Positions 19,384 to 28,254 of a DNA stretch of 64,000 bases are shown piece by piece (within the stretch, counting starts at the first letter, position 1; every line of letters starts with the position of its first letter). Location of the stretch: the NCBI RefSeq assembly GCF_019656455.1, contig NZ_BPMK01000021.1, positions 1 through 64,000 on the forward strand. The letters run 5' to 3'. Both the position numbers and the translations under genes were made by a program. The DNA is from Noviherbaspirillum aridicola. GTDB lineage: Bacteria > Pseudomonadota > Gammaproteobacteria > Burkholderiales > Burkholderiaceae_D. The notes beneath the pieces were generated by a model that saw only the letters and a program-made list of their open reading frames with translations, ran no database searches and was not told the DNA's origin.

Positions 19384-21024
19384 ATGCAATGGCCGACCCA
19401 CGAGGTGAGCAACCAGGTGCCGGAGCTTTCCGGCTACAACCTTTATGAGACCGATGTCGCGCTCACCGCGGCCGTGCGCCGCGAAGCCGCCTGGCATGAG
19501 GCCGACCTGAAGCGCTTCGGCGCCGAACTCGGCCGCAAGGAGATATTGCAGCTCGGCGAACTCGCCAATCGCCACCTGCCCGAACTCAGCACCCACGACC
19601 GCGTCGGCAACCGCATCGACCAGGTCGGGTTCCATCCAAGCTGGCACCAGCTGCTCGGCCTGCTGCGCAGGGAAGGCTTGCACGCGCTGCCCTGGACCGA
19701 CCCGCGACCCGGTGCCCACGTCGCGCGCGCGGCCGGCTATTTCCTGCAATCCCAGGTCGAATCCGGCTCACTCTGTCCGACCACCATGACCTTTGCCGCG
19801 ATCCCGGTCCTGCAGAACGAGCCTGCGCTGTTCGCCACCCTGCGCGACAAGCTCTACTCGCGCGAACATGATCCGCGCGATCTTCCGCTGGCGGAGAAGC
19901 GCTCGATCCTGATCGGCATGGGCATGACCGAAAAGCAGGGCGGCTCCGATGTGCGCACCAACGCCACCGTCGCCCGCCCCCTCAATGGCGAGGGCCGGGG
20001 CGCGACCTATGCCCTCACCGGCCACAAATGGTTTTTCTCGGCCCCGATGTGCGACGCCCACCTCGTGCTGGCGCGCACCGACAACGGCCTGTCCTGCTTC
20101 TTCGTGCCCCGCTGGCGCCCGGACGGCAGCAAGAACGCGGTGCTGGTGCAGCGTCTCAAGGACAAGATGGGCAACCGCTCCAATTCCAGCAGCGAGGTGG
20201 AGTTTCAGGATGCGTGGGGCGTGATGGTCGGCGACGACGGCCGCGGCGTCCCCACCATCATCGAGATGGCCAACTACACGCGCCTCGACTGCGTGATCGG
20301 CAGCGCCGGCCTGATGCGCCAGGCATTCGTCCAGGCCGCGCATCATGCTCGCCACCGGGTGGCCTTCGGCCGGCACCTGGCGGAACAGCCGCTGATGCGC
20401 AACGTGCTCTCCGACCTCGCGCTGGAGAGCGAGGCCGCTACCCTGCTGATGCTGCGCCTGGCACAATCGTTCGGCCATCCGTCGGACCGGCTCGAGCGCG
20501 CCTGGCGCCGCATACTGACGCCGGCGGCCAAGTTCTGGATCTGCAAGCGGGCGCTCGAATTCACCGGCGAATGCATGGAAGTCTGGGGCGGCAACGGCTA
20601 TGTCGAGACAGGCCCGATGGCCCGCTTCTACCGCGAGGCGCCGGTCAACTCGATCTGGGAAGGCTCGGGCAATGTGATGTGCCTCGACGTGCTGCGGGCG
20701 ATCGAGCGCGAGGGCGACGGCCTCATGCTGCTGCTGCAGCATATGGAAGAGCCCGCGCGCCGCCATGCCGGCCTGGCCGCGATGATCGACGGCCTGAAGC
20801 AGGACCTCGCCATGCCGCCCGATCAGCGCGAGATGCTGGCCCGGCGCTTCGTCCAGAAACTCGTGCTCGCCGCTCAGGCCACGCTGATGCTGCAACATGC
20901 GCCCGAAGCGATCGCAGACGCCTTCATCCGCAGCCGCGCCGACGCCGCCTGCGGCCGCGTCTACGGCACGCTGGCATCAGCCGGCGTGCAGCAGGACATT
21001 CTGCGCCGCGCCTGGCCCGAATGA
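19384..21024 (+). CDS. aidB: AidB-type acyl-CoA dehydrogenase family protein
   Basis: The 546-residue flavoprotein is recognisable as AidB by the start MQWPTHEVSNQVP, and by SGSLCPTTMTFAA, GMGMTEKQGGSDV, GHKWFFSAPMCDAHLVLA, RLKDKMGNRSNSS and PVNSIWEGSGNVMCLD, all near-identical in style to E. coli AidB. AidB binds FAD and DNA and is part of the adaptive response to alkylation; its enzymatic role remains unclear. The start at 19384 is nine bases after GAGGAG, a better spacing than the ATG at 19375. It is divergent from dnaX with a 70-bp gap. Confidence 0.93.
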   Translation: MQWPTHEVSNQVPELSGYNLYETDVALTAAVRREAAWHEADLKRFGAELGRKEILQLGELANRHLPELSTHDRVGNRIDQVGFHPSWHQLLGLLRREGLHALPWTDPRPGAHVARAAGYFLQSQVESGSLCPTTMTFAAIPVLQNEPALFATLRDKLYSREHDPRDLPLAEKRSILIGMGMTEKQGGSDVRTNATVARPLNGEGRGATYALTGHKWFFSAPMCDAHLVLARTDNGLSCFFVPRWRPDGSKNAVLVQRLKDKMGNRSNSSSEVEFQDAWGVMVGDDGRGVPTIIEMANYTRLDCVIGSAGLMRQAFVQAAHHARHRVAFGRHLAEQPLMRNVLSDLALESEAATLLMLRLAQSFGHPSDRLERAWRRILTPAAKFWICKRALEFTGECMEVWGGNGYVETGPMARFYREAPVNSIWEGSGNVMCLDVLRAIEREGDGLMLLLQHMEEPARRHAGLAAMIDGLKQDLAMPPDQREMLARRFVQKLVLAAQATLMLQHAPEAIADAFIRSRADAACGRVYGTLASAGVQQDILRRAWPE

Positions 21025-21065
21025 GCAGGCAATCAGGGGAAGAAATTCAAGGGAAGAAAAAGGAA

Positions 21066-21163
21066 GGGGCGAGCCTTGTCTGCGGCACTTGCGGGAAATG
21101 ACTGTGGCTGCTTCGTTCCCGACCTGACCAGGTTGGCCATACCGCAATGCGCAGGGGCCCGCC
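21066..21163 (-). ncRNA. ffs: 4.5S RNA of the signal recognition particle
   Basis: The minus strand contains the conserved SRP core CAGGTCGGGAACGAAGCAGC with the GGAA-type apical loop. Its 5' GGCGGGCC can pair over eight positions with the 3' GGCTCGCC, closing a single long hairpin of about 98 nt. A -10-like TAGAAT (21171-21176) is placed correctly for a start at the G at 21163. The 3' side runs into TTCCTTTTTCTT, a U-rich terminator. The ends are deduced from pairing, so they may be off by a few bases. Confidence 0.93.
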
Positions 21164-21207
21164 GAGCGCAATTCTACCAGCAAAGCGCCCCGGCGGCCTG
21201 AAAAGAA

Positions 21208-22692
21208 TCAGATGCCGAGCGATTCCCAGATGCCGTCCACCCGCGCCTTCACCTCGGGCGTCATGGCGATCGCCGTGCCCCACTCGCGGCTGGTTTCCCC
21301 CGGCCACTTGTTGGTCGCATCGATGCCCATCTTGCTGCCCAGTCCGCTGACCGGCGAGGCGAAGTCGAGATAGTCGATCGGCGTGTTGTCGACCAGGGTC
21401 GTGTCCCGGCTCGGATCGACCCGCGTGGTGATCGCCCAGATCACTTCCTTCCAGTCGCGGATGTCGACGTCCTCGTCGACCACCACGATGAACTTGGTGT
21501 ACATGAACTGCCGCAGGAAACTCCACACGCCGAACATCACCCGCTTGGCGTGCCCGGGATAGGCCTTCTTCATCTGCACCACCGCCATCCGGTAGCTGCA
21601 GCCTTCGGGTGGCAGGTAGAAGTCGGTGATCTCGGTGAACTGCTTCTGCAGCAGCGGAATGAACACTTCGTTGAGCGCCACGCCGAGTATCGCGGGCTCG
21701 TCCGGCGGCTTGCCGGTATAGGTGGAGTGATAGATGGGATCGCGCCGCATCGTGATGCGGTCGATGGTGAATACCGGGAACCAGTCCTGCTCGTTGTAAT
21801 AGCCGGTATGGTCGCCGTACGGCCCTTCGAGCGCATGTTCATAGCCGCTCGGATGATTTTCGTCAGGGTAGATATGCCCTTCCAGCACGATCTCGGCCGA
21901 CGCCGGCACGCGCAGCTCGCTGCCGATCGCCTTCACCAGCTCGGTCCGGCTGCCGCGCAGCAGCCCGGCGAACTGGTATTCCGACAGGCTGTCCGGCACC
22001 GGCGTCACCGCGCCGAGTATGGTGGCCGGATCGGCGCCGAGCGCGACCGCCACCGGGTAAGGCTTGCCGCGATTGACGAGCGCGTGCTCGCGGAAATCGA
22101 GCGCGCCGCCACGGTGGGCGAGCCAGCGCATGATCACCTTGTTGCGACCGAGGACCTGCTGGCGGTAGATCCCGAGGTTCTGCCGCTTCTTGTGCGGGCC
22201 CTTGGTAATCACGAGGCCCCAGGTGATCAGCGGCGCGACGTCGCCCGGCCAGCAGTGCTGGATGGGCAGCCTGCCCAGATCCACCTCATTTCCCTCCCAC
22301 ACCACATCCTGGCAGGGGGCCGAGCGATGCTCGCGCGGCGCCATGTCCCACAACGACTTGAGCATGCTGCCAAGGCCGAGCACGTCGCGCAAACCCTTCG
22401 GCGGCTCCGGCTCCTTGAGCATGGCCAGCAGCTGGCCGATCTTGCGCAGCTCGCCGATGTCTTCCGCTCCCATGCCGAGCGCGACGCGCCGCGTGGTGCC
22501 GAACAGGTTGCCGAGCACCGGGATGCGGTGCCCCTGTGGCTGATCGAAGACCAGCGCGGGTCCGGCCGCCCGCAGCGTGCGGTCGCAGATTTCGGTCATT
22601 TCCAGGTGCGTGGATACGGGAACCGATACGTGTTTGAGTTCGCCCAGTCGTTCGAGCTGGGCCAGGAAGTCCCGCAGATCCAGATATCTCAT
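21208..22692 (-). CDS. ubiD: UbiD decarboxylase
   Basis: This 494-residue prenylated-FMN-dependent enzyme is 3-octaprenyl-4-hydroxybenzoate carboxy-lyase of ubiquinone synthesis. It starts [19 protein letters not shown], and shows [67 protein letters not shown], and [17 protein letters not shown] with the acidic residues of the family. Length matches UbiD. It should need UbiX for its cofactor, which is not in the window. The start at 22692 was chosen because the upstream extension lacks conservation signals. Confidence 0.95.
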   Translation of the reverse strand: MRYLDLRDFLAQLERLGELKHVSVPVSTHLEMTEICDRTLRAAGPALVFDQPQGHRIPVLGNLFGTTRRVALGMGAEDIGELRKIGQLLAMLKEPEPPKGLRDVLGLGSMLKSLWDMAPREHRSAPCQDVVWEGNEVDLGRLPIQHCWPGDVAPLITWGLVITKGPHKKRQNLGIYRQQVLGRNKVIMRWLAHRGGALDFREHALVNRGKPYPVAVALGADPATILGAVTPVPDSLSEYQFAGLLRGSRTELVKAIGSELRVPASAEIVLEGHIYPDENHPSGYEHALEGPYGDHTGYYNEQDWFPVFTIDRITMRRDPIYHSTYTGKPPDEPAILGVALNEVFIPLLQKQFTEITDFYLPPEGCSYRMAVVQMKKAYPGHAKRVMFGVWSFLRQFMYTKFIVVVDEDVDIRDWKEVIWAITTRVDPSRDTTLVDNTPIDYLDFASPVSGLGSKMGIDATNKWPGETSREWGTAIAMTPEVKARVDGIWESLGI

Positions 22693-23163
22693 GATTTTTA
22701 ACAAAGTTTGTGCTTGGGGCAGGTTTATACAATGTTCTGCCAAGTCGTTGATTCTATTGATTAACTAGTGCGACGCAGCAAGGAAGTGAGATTTAAAAGT
22801 AATAAAGAACGTGATTGATAGTATTGACTCGATATAAACCCGCCCCTAAAATTCGCCCAACTTGAAGAGCACGCCGCCGGACAGTACCGGGCAGGACAAC
22901 AGAGTGCTCTTCTTTCACGGGATGTCGGGGTCCCACATGACATTTTAAGGAGTGTTTTCAAGAGGCTTCCGCCTCACCCCCCGAAACGCAGTCTGCCACT
23001 ATACCGGCGCCCAACAGCCCGCAGCCGGAAGGCAGACGAATCCGACGCCTGGAATGCGCACCGCGCGCGAGAGACCAGGCGAATGTTTAGATTCACGGCA
23101 TGCACAAAGGTCTATGGACACCTTCGTGGGCTTTTCGCTTGCCTTGAGTTTTCAGGAGGTTCA
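22693..23163. other. Gene-free divergent region between ubiD and the transglycosylase
   Basis: This 471-bp stretch has no convincing gene. The first 170 bp are AT-rich compared with the surroundings and may hold both promoters (TTGATA/TTGACT and TATAAA-like words near 22815-22840). It contains a 9-bp inverted repeat around a 31-base loop (22864-22912) and a small GAGGC-TTCC-GCCTC hairpin near 22971. A GTG-start frame (22952-23167) overlaps the next gene and is not accepted. Confidence 0.6.
22864..22912. repeat. Inverted repeat with nested stem upstream of transglycosylase
   Basis: GAAGAGCAC at 22864-22872 pairs perfectly with GTGCTCTTC at 22904-22912. The 31-base loop contains a smaller CCGG-acagta-CCGG stem. 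It lies about 250 bp before the transglycosylase start on the same intergenic side. It could be a leader structure, a terminator-like element (TTTC follows) or a small RNA. Confidence 0.5.
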
Positions 23164-24093
23164 ATGATCAATCGCTTGTCCCGGGTGACGCTTGCCCGTA
23201 CACAGAGCGCTGCCGGCCGTACAGCCGCCTGGACGATCTTCGTCCGCGACACGCTGAGCGGCTTCGTCACGACCGCGCGCCACCTGCTGATGGTGCTCGG
23301 CATTACCGCTCTCGCCGCCCTGACGCTGATGTTCGTGCAACCGCAATTTGCCGACCGCCTGAAGGCCGTCTCGCCTTTCGCTCAGCCCCAGGCGGCGAAC
23401 GAGGAACAGTCCCGGGACGACCCGGCCTTCGCGATGCAGGCCCAGGCGCTCGACACCGCGCCGGCCGCGCTGGCCGTCCCCGTATCCACGGATAAGGCGT
23501 TCGCCGGCGACGCGCGGCAGCAGCAGTGGGTAACCAACTGGCTCTCGCGGCGCTACCGCGTCGCCGCCGACGCGACCAACATGCTGGTGTCGGCCGCCTA
23601 TCTGACTGCGAGCGAAATCAAGCTCGATCCCTTGCTGATCCTGTCGGTCATGGCCATCGAATCCGGTTTCAATCCTTTCGCCGAAAGCCCGGTGGGCGCG
23701 CAGGGACTGATGCAGGTGATGTCCAAGGTCCATCACGACAAGTTCGAAGAACTCGGCGGCGTCAAGGCGGCGCTCAATCCGGTCGCCAACATCCGGGTCG
23801 GTTCGCAGATCCTGAAGGACTATGTGACGCGCGGCGGCTCGGTCGAGGCCGGCCTCAAGCTGTATGTCGGCGCCGGCGCGATGGAGTCGGATTCGGGCTA
23901 TGGCGCCAAGGTGCTGGCGGAGTACCGCCGCCTGAAGGATGTCGCGATGGGCAAGAAGGTGCCGGTCAACGGATCCGCCGTCGTTGCCGCTCCCGCCAAG
24001 CCACGCGCCGAGCCCAAGCCGCTTCAGGCGGAGGACGACAGCAACGGCTCATCCCCGGAGCTGAACCAGGCCGACAAGGTCGCCGCACTCTGA
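23164..24093 (+). CDS. Membrane-anchored lytic transglycosylase (SLT domain)
   Basis: This 309-residue protein has one N-terminal membrane segment (about residues 38-58, LLMVLGITALAALTLMFV), an Ala-rich spacer, and a periplasmic SLT domain. The catalytic Glu is in VMAIESGFNPFAESPVGAQG, followed by GLMQVM and the VANIRVGSQILKDYV motif. It would cleave the glycan strand of peptidoglycan. The start at 23164 follows CAGGAGG by five bases. The C-terminal 40 residues are low complexity. A bidirectional terminator follows. Confidence 0.92.
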   Translation: MINRLSRVTLARTQSAAGRTAAWTIFVRDTLSGFVTTARHLLMVLGITALAALTLMFVQPQFADRLKAVSPFAQPQAANEEQSRDDPAFAMQAQALDTAPAALAVPVSTDKAFAGDARQQQWVTNWLSRRYRVAADATNMLVSAAYLTASEIKLDPLLILSVMAIESGFNPFAESPVGAQGLMQVMSKVHHDKFEELGGVKAALNPVANIRVGSQILKDYVTRGGSVEAGLKLYVGAGAMESDSGYGAKVLAEYRRLKDVAMGKKVPVNGSAVVAAPAKPRAEPKPLQAEDDSNGSSPELNQADKVAAL

Positions 24094-24112
24094 TCTGGCC
24101 AGTATCAACAAT

Positions 24113-24139
24113 AAAAAAAGGAGCTTCGGCTCCTTTTTT
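24113..24139. terminator. Bidirectional terminator between convergent genes
   Basis: A7 precedes GGAGC-TTCG-GCTCC, which is followed by T6. The symmetrical A/T flanks give a U-tract on either strand, so it can stop both the transglycosylase and the convergent aminotransferase transcripts. The aminotransferase stop codon (24138-24140) lies in the T-tract. Confidence 0.93.
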
Positions 24140-25307
24140 ATTTGCGCTCCCCGAAGTACCGATGCAGCCTCGCGACGGCTTCCTCCAGCTTTTCGTATGC
24201 GGTGGCATAGGACACGCGGATGTAGCTGTGTGCCGTGGCGGGCCCGAAGTCGAGTCCCGGCACCAGCACCACCCCTGCCTCACTGAGCATGTCGCGCGTC
24301 AGGCGGTCCGCGTCGTCGGCGAGCGGCGTGCAATCCGCATACACGTAGAAGGCCCCGTCCGGCGTCACCGGCACGCGGAAACCGAGTTCGCGCAAGGCCG
24401 GCACGATGTAGTCCCGGCGGCGCCTGAACTCCGCCTTGCGCTCCTCGAACAGCGCGATCGATGCCGGCTCGAAGCAGGCGACCCCGGCATGCTGGGCGAC
24501 GCTCGACGCGCAGATGAACAGGTTCTGCGCGAGCTTCTCCACCTGCGGCACCAGCTGCTCGGGCAGCACCAGCCAGCCGAGACGCCAGCCGGTCATGTTG
24601 AAGTACTTCGAGAAGCTGTTGATGACGATGACGTCATCGCCGAGCGAGAGCGCGGAGAATGGCGCGCCGTCGTAGCTCAGTCCCTGGTAGATCTCGTCGA
24701 CGATGGTGAAGCCCTGCTTCTCCCGCACCGCGTCCACGATGCGCGCCAGCTCGTCATGGGCGATCGAAGTGCCGGTCGGATTGGAAGGCGACGCCAGCAG
24801 TACGCCACGCGTCGCCGGGCTCCAGTGCTCGCGCACCATCGCCTCGGACAGCTGGAAGCGCTGCGCGGGGCCGCTCGGCACCAGCTTCGCCCTGCCCTCG
24901 AACGCGGCGACGAAATGCCGGTTGCACGGATAGGACGGATCCGGCATCAGCACCTCGGAACCTGGTTCGACCAGCGCGGCGCAGGCCAGCAGCAGTGCGG
25001 CCGAGGCGCCGGCGGTGATCACGATGCGGGAGGCGGGCACGGTCAGTCCATATACCCGCCGATAGTGTTCGGATATCGCCTCGCGCAACGCCGGGATGCC
25101 GGTCGCGGCGGTGTACTGCAGGCGGCCGTCCTGCATCGCCCGTATGGCGGCCTCGATGACCAGCGGCGCCGCGGTGAAGTCGGGCTCGCCGATGCCCATG
25201 TGGATGATGGAGCGGCCTTGCCGTTCCAGTTCGGTCGCCATCTTCGCCAGCTCCATCACATGGAAGGGGGCGATGTTGGCCAGACGGGATGCCAGGACAG
25301 GATTCAT
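24138..25307 (-). CDS. PLP-dependent class I/II aminotransferase
   Basis: This is a 389-residue fold-type I aminotransferase. It has the substrate loop (GEPDFTAAP), the cofactor-binding GASAALLLACAAL segment, SPSNPTGT, the DEIYQGLSYDG motif and the Schiff-base Lys in NSFSKYFNMTGWRLGW. The C-terminal Arg that binds the substrate carboxylate lies in YIRVSYATAYE. It belongs to the aspartate/aromatic aminotransferase-like group; the amino donor cannot be fixed from sequence. The start at 25307 (MNPVLASRLANI) has a weak ribosome site. It is 55 bp after nusB. Confidence 0.92.
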   Translation of the reverse strand: MNPVLASRLANIAPFHVMELAKMATELERQGRSIIHMGIGEPDFTAAPLVIEAAIRAMQDGRLQYTAATGIPALREAISEHYRRVYGLTVPASRIVITAGASAALLLACAALVEPGSEVLMPDPSYPCNRHFVAAFEGRAKLVPSGPAQRFQLSEAMVREHWSPATRGVLLASPSNPTGTSIAHDELARIVDAVREKQGFTIVDEIYQGLSYDGAPFSALSLGDDVIVINSFSKYFNMTGWRLGWLVLPEQLVPQVEKLAQNLFICASSVAQHAGVACFEPASIALFEERKAEFRRRRDYIVPALRELGFRVPVTPDGAFYVYADCTPLADDADRLTRDMLSEAGVVLVPGLDFGPATAHSYIRVSYATAYEKLEEAVARLHRYFGERK

Positions 25308-25362
25308 GTGAGGGAAAGGCGGCGGCGCGGGCTGTCCGCGCCGGTTCTTGCGGATGCGGTGA

Positions 25363-25833
25363 TCAGCGTTTTTTCGCGTCGTCGACTTCGACTTCGCGCA
25401 CCTGGGCGGCGAAACGGTCAAGCACGCCATTGACGTATTTATGGCCGTCGATGCCGCCAAAGGACTTGGTCAGCTCCACCGCCTCGTTGATCACCACCTT
25501 GTACGGGATCTCGATGTGGTTGCGCAACTCGTAGGCGCCTATCAGCAGCGCCGCGTGCTCGACCGGCGACAGCTGGTCGAGCGGACGGTCGATCAGCGGC
25601 TTGAGCCCCTCGCGCAGCGCGGGGGCCTGCCCGATGGCGCCGTGCAGCAGGGTCTGGAAATGCTCGCTGTCGGCCTTGTCGAAACCATGCGCTTCGCGGA
25701 TGTGGGCGTCGATCGCGCCCGAGTCTTCATTGTTCAGCAGCCACTGGTACAGACCCTGCAGCGCGAACTCGCGCGCCCGGTGACGCGGCGTGCGGTTCTT
25801 GCTCGGATTGGCGTGGACGGTCTTTGCGTTCAT
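25363..25833 (-). CDS. nusB: Transcription antitermination factor NusB
   Basis: This 156-residue all-helical RNA-binding protein joins NusE at boxA sites for rRNA antitermination. It has the Arg-rich start [20 protein letters not shown] and the conserved ends [20 protein letters not shown] and [18 protein letters not shown]. It starts three bases after the ribH stop, the usual ribH-nusB pair. Confidence 0.97.
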   Translation of the reverse strand: MNAKTVHANPSKNRTPRHRAREFALQGLYQWLLNNEDSGAIDAHIREAHGFDKADSEHFQTLLHGAIGQAPALREGLKPLIDRPLDQLSPVEHAALLIGAYELRNHIEIPYKVVINEAVELTKSFGGIDGHKYVNGVLDRFAAQVREVEVDDAKKR

Positions 25834-25836
25834 TGC

Positions 25837-26322
25837 TTACTCTTCTTCCGTTGCTTCGGCCAGTTCTTCCAGCGCAAGCGCCAGGTTGGCCATTTCGATG
25901 GCCACGCGCGCGGCGTCGGCGCCCTTCTCCGCCATCCGCGCTTCGGCCTGCTCGTCCGTATCGGTGGTCAGCACGGCGTTGGCGATCGGAATGCCGAAGT
26001 CGAGGCCGACCCGGGTAATGCCGGCGCCGGACTCGTTGGATACGAGCTCGAAGTGATAGGTTTCGCCGCGGATGACGGCACCGATCGCAATCAGCGAGTC
26101 GAACTGCTCGGTCTCGGCCATCTTCTGCAGCGCGAACGGAATCTCTAGCGCGCCGGGCACGGTGACGTGGAGCACGTCCTCGTCGGCGACGCCGAGCCGC
26201 TTCAGCTCGGCCAGGCATGACGACAGCAGGCCGTGGCAGACGTCTTCGTTGAAGCGCGCCTGCACGATGCCGACACGCAAGCCCTGGCCGTCCAGGTTGC
26301 TGGTATAGGTTCCAACGGTCAT
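25837..26322 (-). CDS. ribH: 6,7-dimethyl-8-ribityllumazine synthase
   Basis: The 161-residue subunit forms the lumazine synthase shell, condensing the ribulose-derived four-carbon phosphate with the pyrimidine precursor of riboflavin. Motifs are [42 protein letters not shown] and [20 protein letters not shown], including the catalytic His in the RGETYHF segment. The last residues are acidic and not conserved. It is 106 bp after ribBA. Confidence 0.97.
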   Translation of the reverse strand: MTVGTYTSNLDGQGLRVGIVQARFNEDVCHGLLSSCLAELKRLGVADEDVLHVTVPGALEIPFALQKMAETEQFDSLIAIGAVIRGETYHFELVSNESGAGITRVGLDFGIPIANAVLTTDTDEQAEARMAEKGADAARVAIEMANLALALEELAEATEEE

Positions 26323-26428
26323 GGTTATTCCTCCACGCGCTCAGCGCTCAATGACCGCGCGCCTGCCTCATGCAGATCGCGCGGTCGTTCTTGTCAGGTT
26401 GGCCGGACCCGGAGGCCCGGTGTTCGAA

Positions 26429-27541
26429 TCAGTTCTCCGGGTGGGCCTGGTAGCCCGTGACCTCGAGGTCGAAGCCGGTCATCGACGGCATCTTCCGCGG
26501 GCTGGCCAGCAGCTTCATCTTGCCCACGCCGAGGTCTTTCAGAATCTGGGCGCCGATGCCGTAGGTTCGCAGGTCCATGCGCGCCGCGCGCGGCACGGGC
26601 GGCTGTTCGGGCGCGTTGAGCGCATTGAACTGCGCGAACATCTGGTCCGCCGATTCCTCGCAGTTGAGCAGCACCATCGCGCCGCGCTCGCCCGCCTTGA
26701 TCGCCGCCATTGCCGATGCGATGTTCCAGGAATGGGTGGTGACCTTGGTTTCGAGCAGATCGAGAATGGACACCGGCTGATGCACCCGCACCAGGGTTTC
26801 GTTCTCGGGCGTCAGGTCGCCGTGCACCAACGCCAGGTGCGCGCCGCCGCTCGGCTTGTCGCGATAGGCGATGGCGCGGAACGGCCCGTGCACCGTCTGC
26901 ATCGTGCGTTCGGCGACCCGCTCGACGATGCTTTCGTTCTGGCTGCGATAGTGGATCAGGTCGGCGATGGTGCCGATCTTCAGGCCGTGTTCGCGCGCGA
27001 ACTCGATCAGGTCGGGCAGGCGCGCCATGGTGCCGTCGTCCTTCATGATTTCGCAGATCACCGCCGCCGGTTCGAGGCCCGCCAGTTCGGCGAAGTCGCA
27101 ACCGGCCTCGGTATGCCCGGCGCGCATCAGCACGCCGCCCTTCTGTGCCTTGAGCGGGAAGATGTGGCCGGGCTGCACCAGGTCGGACGGCCTGGCGTTG
27201 CGCGCCACCGCCACCTGCACGGTGCGCGCGCGGTCGGCCGCCGAAATCCCGGTGCTGACGCCTTCGGCGGCCTCGATCGAGACCGTGAAGGCCGTGCCGT
27301 GCGCGGTACCGTTGCGGGCGGTCATCATGGGCAGGTTCAACTGGTTGCAACGCTCTTCGGTGAGCGTCAGGCAGATCAGGCCGCGGCCGTACTTGGCCAT
27401 GAAATTGATGGCTTCCGGCGTGACGAACTCGGCGGCAAGCACCAGGTCGCCTTCGTTTTCGCGGTCCTCTTCGTCGACCAGGATGACCATGCGGCCAGCC
27501 CGCATTTCGGCGACGATCTCTTGGGTTGTTGAAATTGCCAT
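26429..27541 (-). CDS. ribB: RibBA/RibBX: DHBP synthase with a degenerate GTP cyclohydrolase II domain
   Basis: The 370-residue protein makes 3,4-dihydroxy-2-butanone 4-phosphate from ribulose-5-phosphate. The N-terminal domain (residues 1-200) has the active-site loop [11 protein letters not shown] and [11 protein letters not shown]. The C-terminal domain (about 205-370) looks like GTP cyclohydrolase II by its end, [21 protein letters not shown], but I find no zinc-binding Cys-x2-GD...CDC motif: the corresponding part reads [19 protein letters not shown]. This is the RibBX type known from several proteobacteria, so GTP cyclohydrolase II activity should come from a separate ribA elsewhere. 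Confidence 0.93.
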   Translation of the reverse strand: MAISTTQEIVAEMRAGRMVILVDEEDRENEGDLVLAAEFVTPEAINFMAKYGRGLICLTLTEERCNQLNLPMMTARNGTAHGTAFTVSIEAAEGVSTGISAADRARTVQVAVARNARPSDLVQPGHIFPLKAQKGGVLMRAGHTEAGCDFAELAGLEPAAVICEIMKDDGTMARLPDLIEFAREHGLKIGTIADLIHYRSQNESIVERVAERTMQTVHGPFRAIAYRDKPSGGAHLALVHGDLTPENETLVRVHQPVSILDLLETKVTTHSWNIASAMAAIKAGERGAMVLLNCEESADQMFAQFNALNAPEQPPVPRAARMDLRTYGIGAQILKDLGVGKMKLLASPRKMPSMTGFDLEVTGYQAHPEN

Positions 27542-27618
27542 GACTAGAATCCTATGTAGCCCGCCATTCTAATGGATTTGGCTGGGCCGCGACTTTCATT
27601 TCCGAAACTTCCCGGCGC

Positions 27619-28242
27619 TCAGGCGCCTGCCTTGTCCATGCCGAGCATGCGCTCGACATAACGCGCAATCAGGTCGATCTCCAGGTTCACGCGGCTGCCC
27701 GCATGCAGGTGCTTGAGGGTGGTCACGGCGACCGTATGCGGGATCAGGTTGATCGAGAATTCGCAGCCGGCGGCCGTGTCGGATACGCGGTTGACCGTCA
27801 GCGAGACACCGTTGACGACGATGGAGCCCTTGTAGGCAAGGTATTTCGCCAGGTCTTTCGGCGCCTCGATCACGAGTTCCATGGACTCGCCGACCGGGTC
27901 AAAGCGTTTCACCAGGCCGAGGCCATCGACATGGCCGGAGACCAGGTGCCCGCCGAGGCGGTCGGCAAGCGTCAGGGCTTTTTCCAGGTTCACCTCGCCC
28001 GGCGCATCGAGGCCGGCGGTGCGGTTGAGGCTCTCGCGCGAAACCTCGACGCTGAAACCGTCCTCCCGCTTGGCGATGACGGTCATGCAGGCGCCGTTGA
28101 TGGCGATCGAGTCGCCGAGGGCGACATCGCCGAGCGACAGTCCGCCGGCATGGATCTCGAGGCGCACGCCGGCGTCCGGGCTGCTGCCGAGGGGAGTGAT
28201 GGAAGTGATGGCGCCGACCGCGGCGACGATACCGGTGAACAT
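27619..28242 (-). CDS. ribE: Riboflavin synthase, alpha subunit
   Basis: The 207-residue enzyme dismutates two lumazine molecules to riboflavin. Two lumazine-binding repeats are visible, beginning MFTGIVAAVGAI and DRLGGHLVSGHVDG, with the first-repeat Cys in IAINGACMTVI and the second-repeat SIVVNGVSLTV. It lies 12 bp after ribD. No FMN riboswitch was found before either gene. Confidence 0.97.
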   Translation of the reverse strand: MFTGIVAAVGAITSITPLGSSPDAGVRLEIHAGGLSLGDVALGDSIAINGACMTVIAKREDGFSVEVSRESLNRTAGLDAPGEVNLEKALTLADRLGGHLVSGHVDGLGLVKRFDPVGESMELVIEAPKDLAKYLAYKGSIVVNGVSLTVNRVSDTAAGCEFSINLIPHTVAVTTLKHLHAGSRVNLEIDLIARYVERMLGMDKAGA

Positions 28243-28254
28243 GGGAAAACGTCC

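Noticed and set aside
22952-23167. GTG-start frame of 71 codons after AAGGAG
   Set aside because: It overlaps the ribosome site and start of the transglycosylase, and has no hydrophobic or domain pattern. It remains possible but unsupported.
26380-26440. tRNA-like fragment (GTGTTCGAATC) between ribBA and ribH
   Set aside because: A T-loop-like word occurs, but no acceptor or anticodon stem can be drawn, and it overlaps the ribBA end.
27542-27618. FMN riboswitch in the rib cluster
   Set aside because: The gaps before ribBA, ribE and ribD are short and contain no RFN-element signatures.
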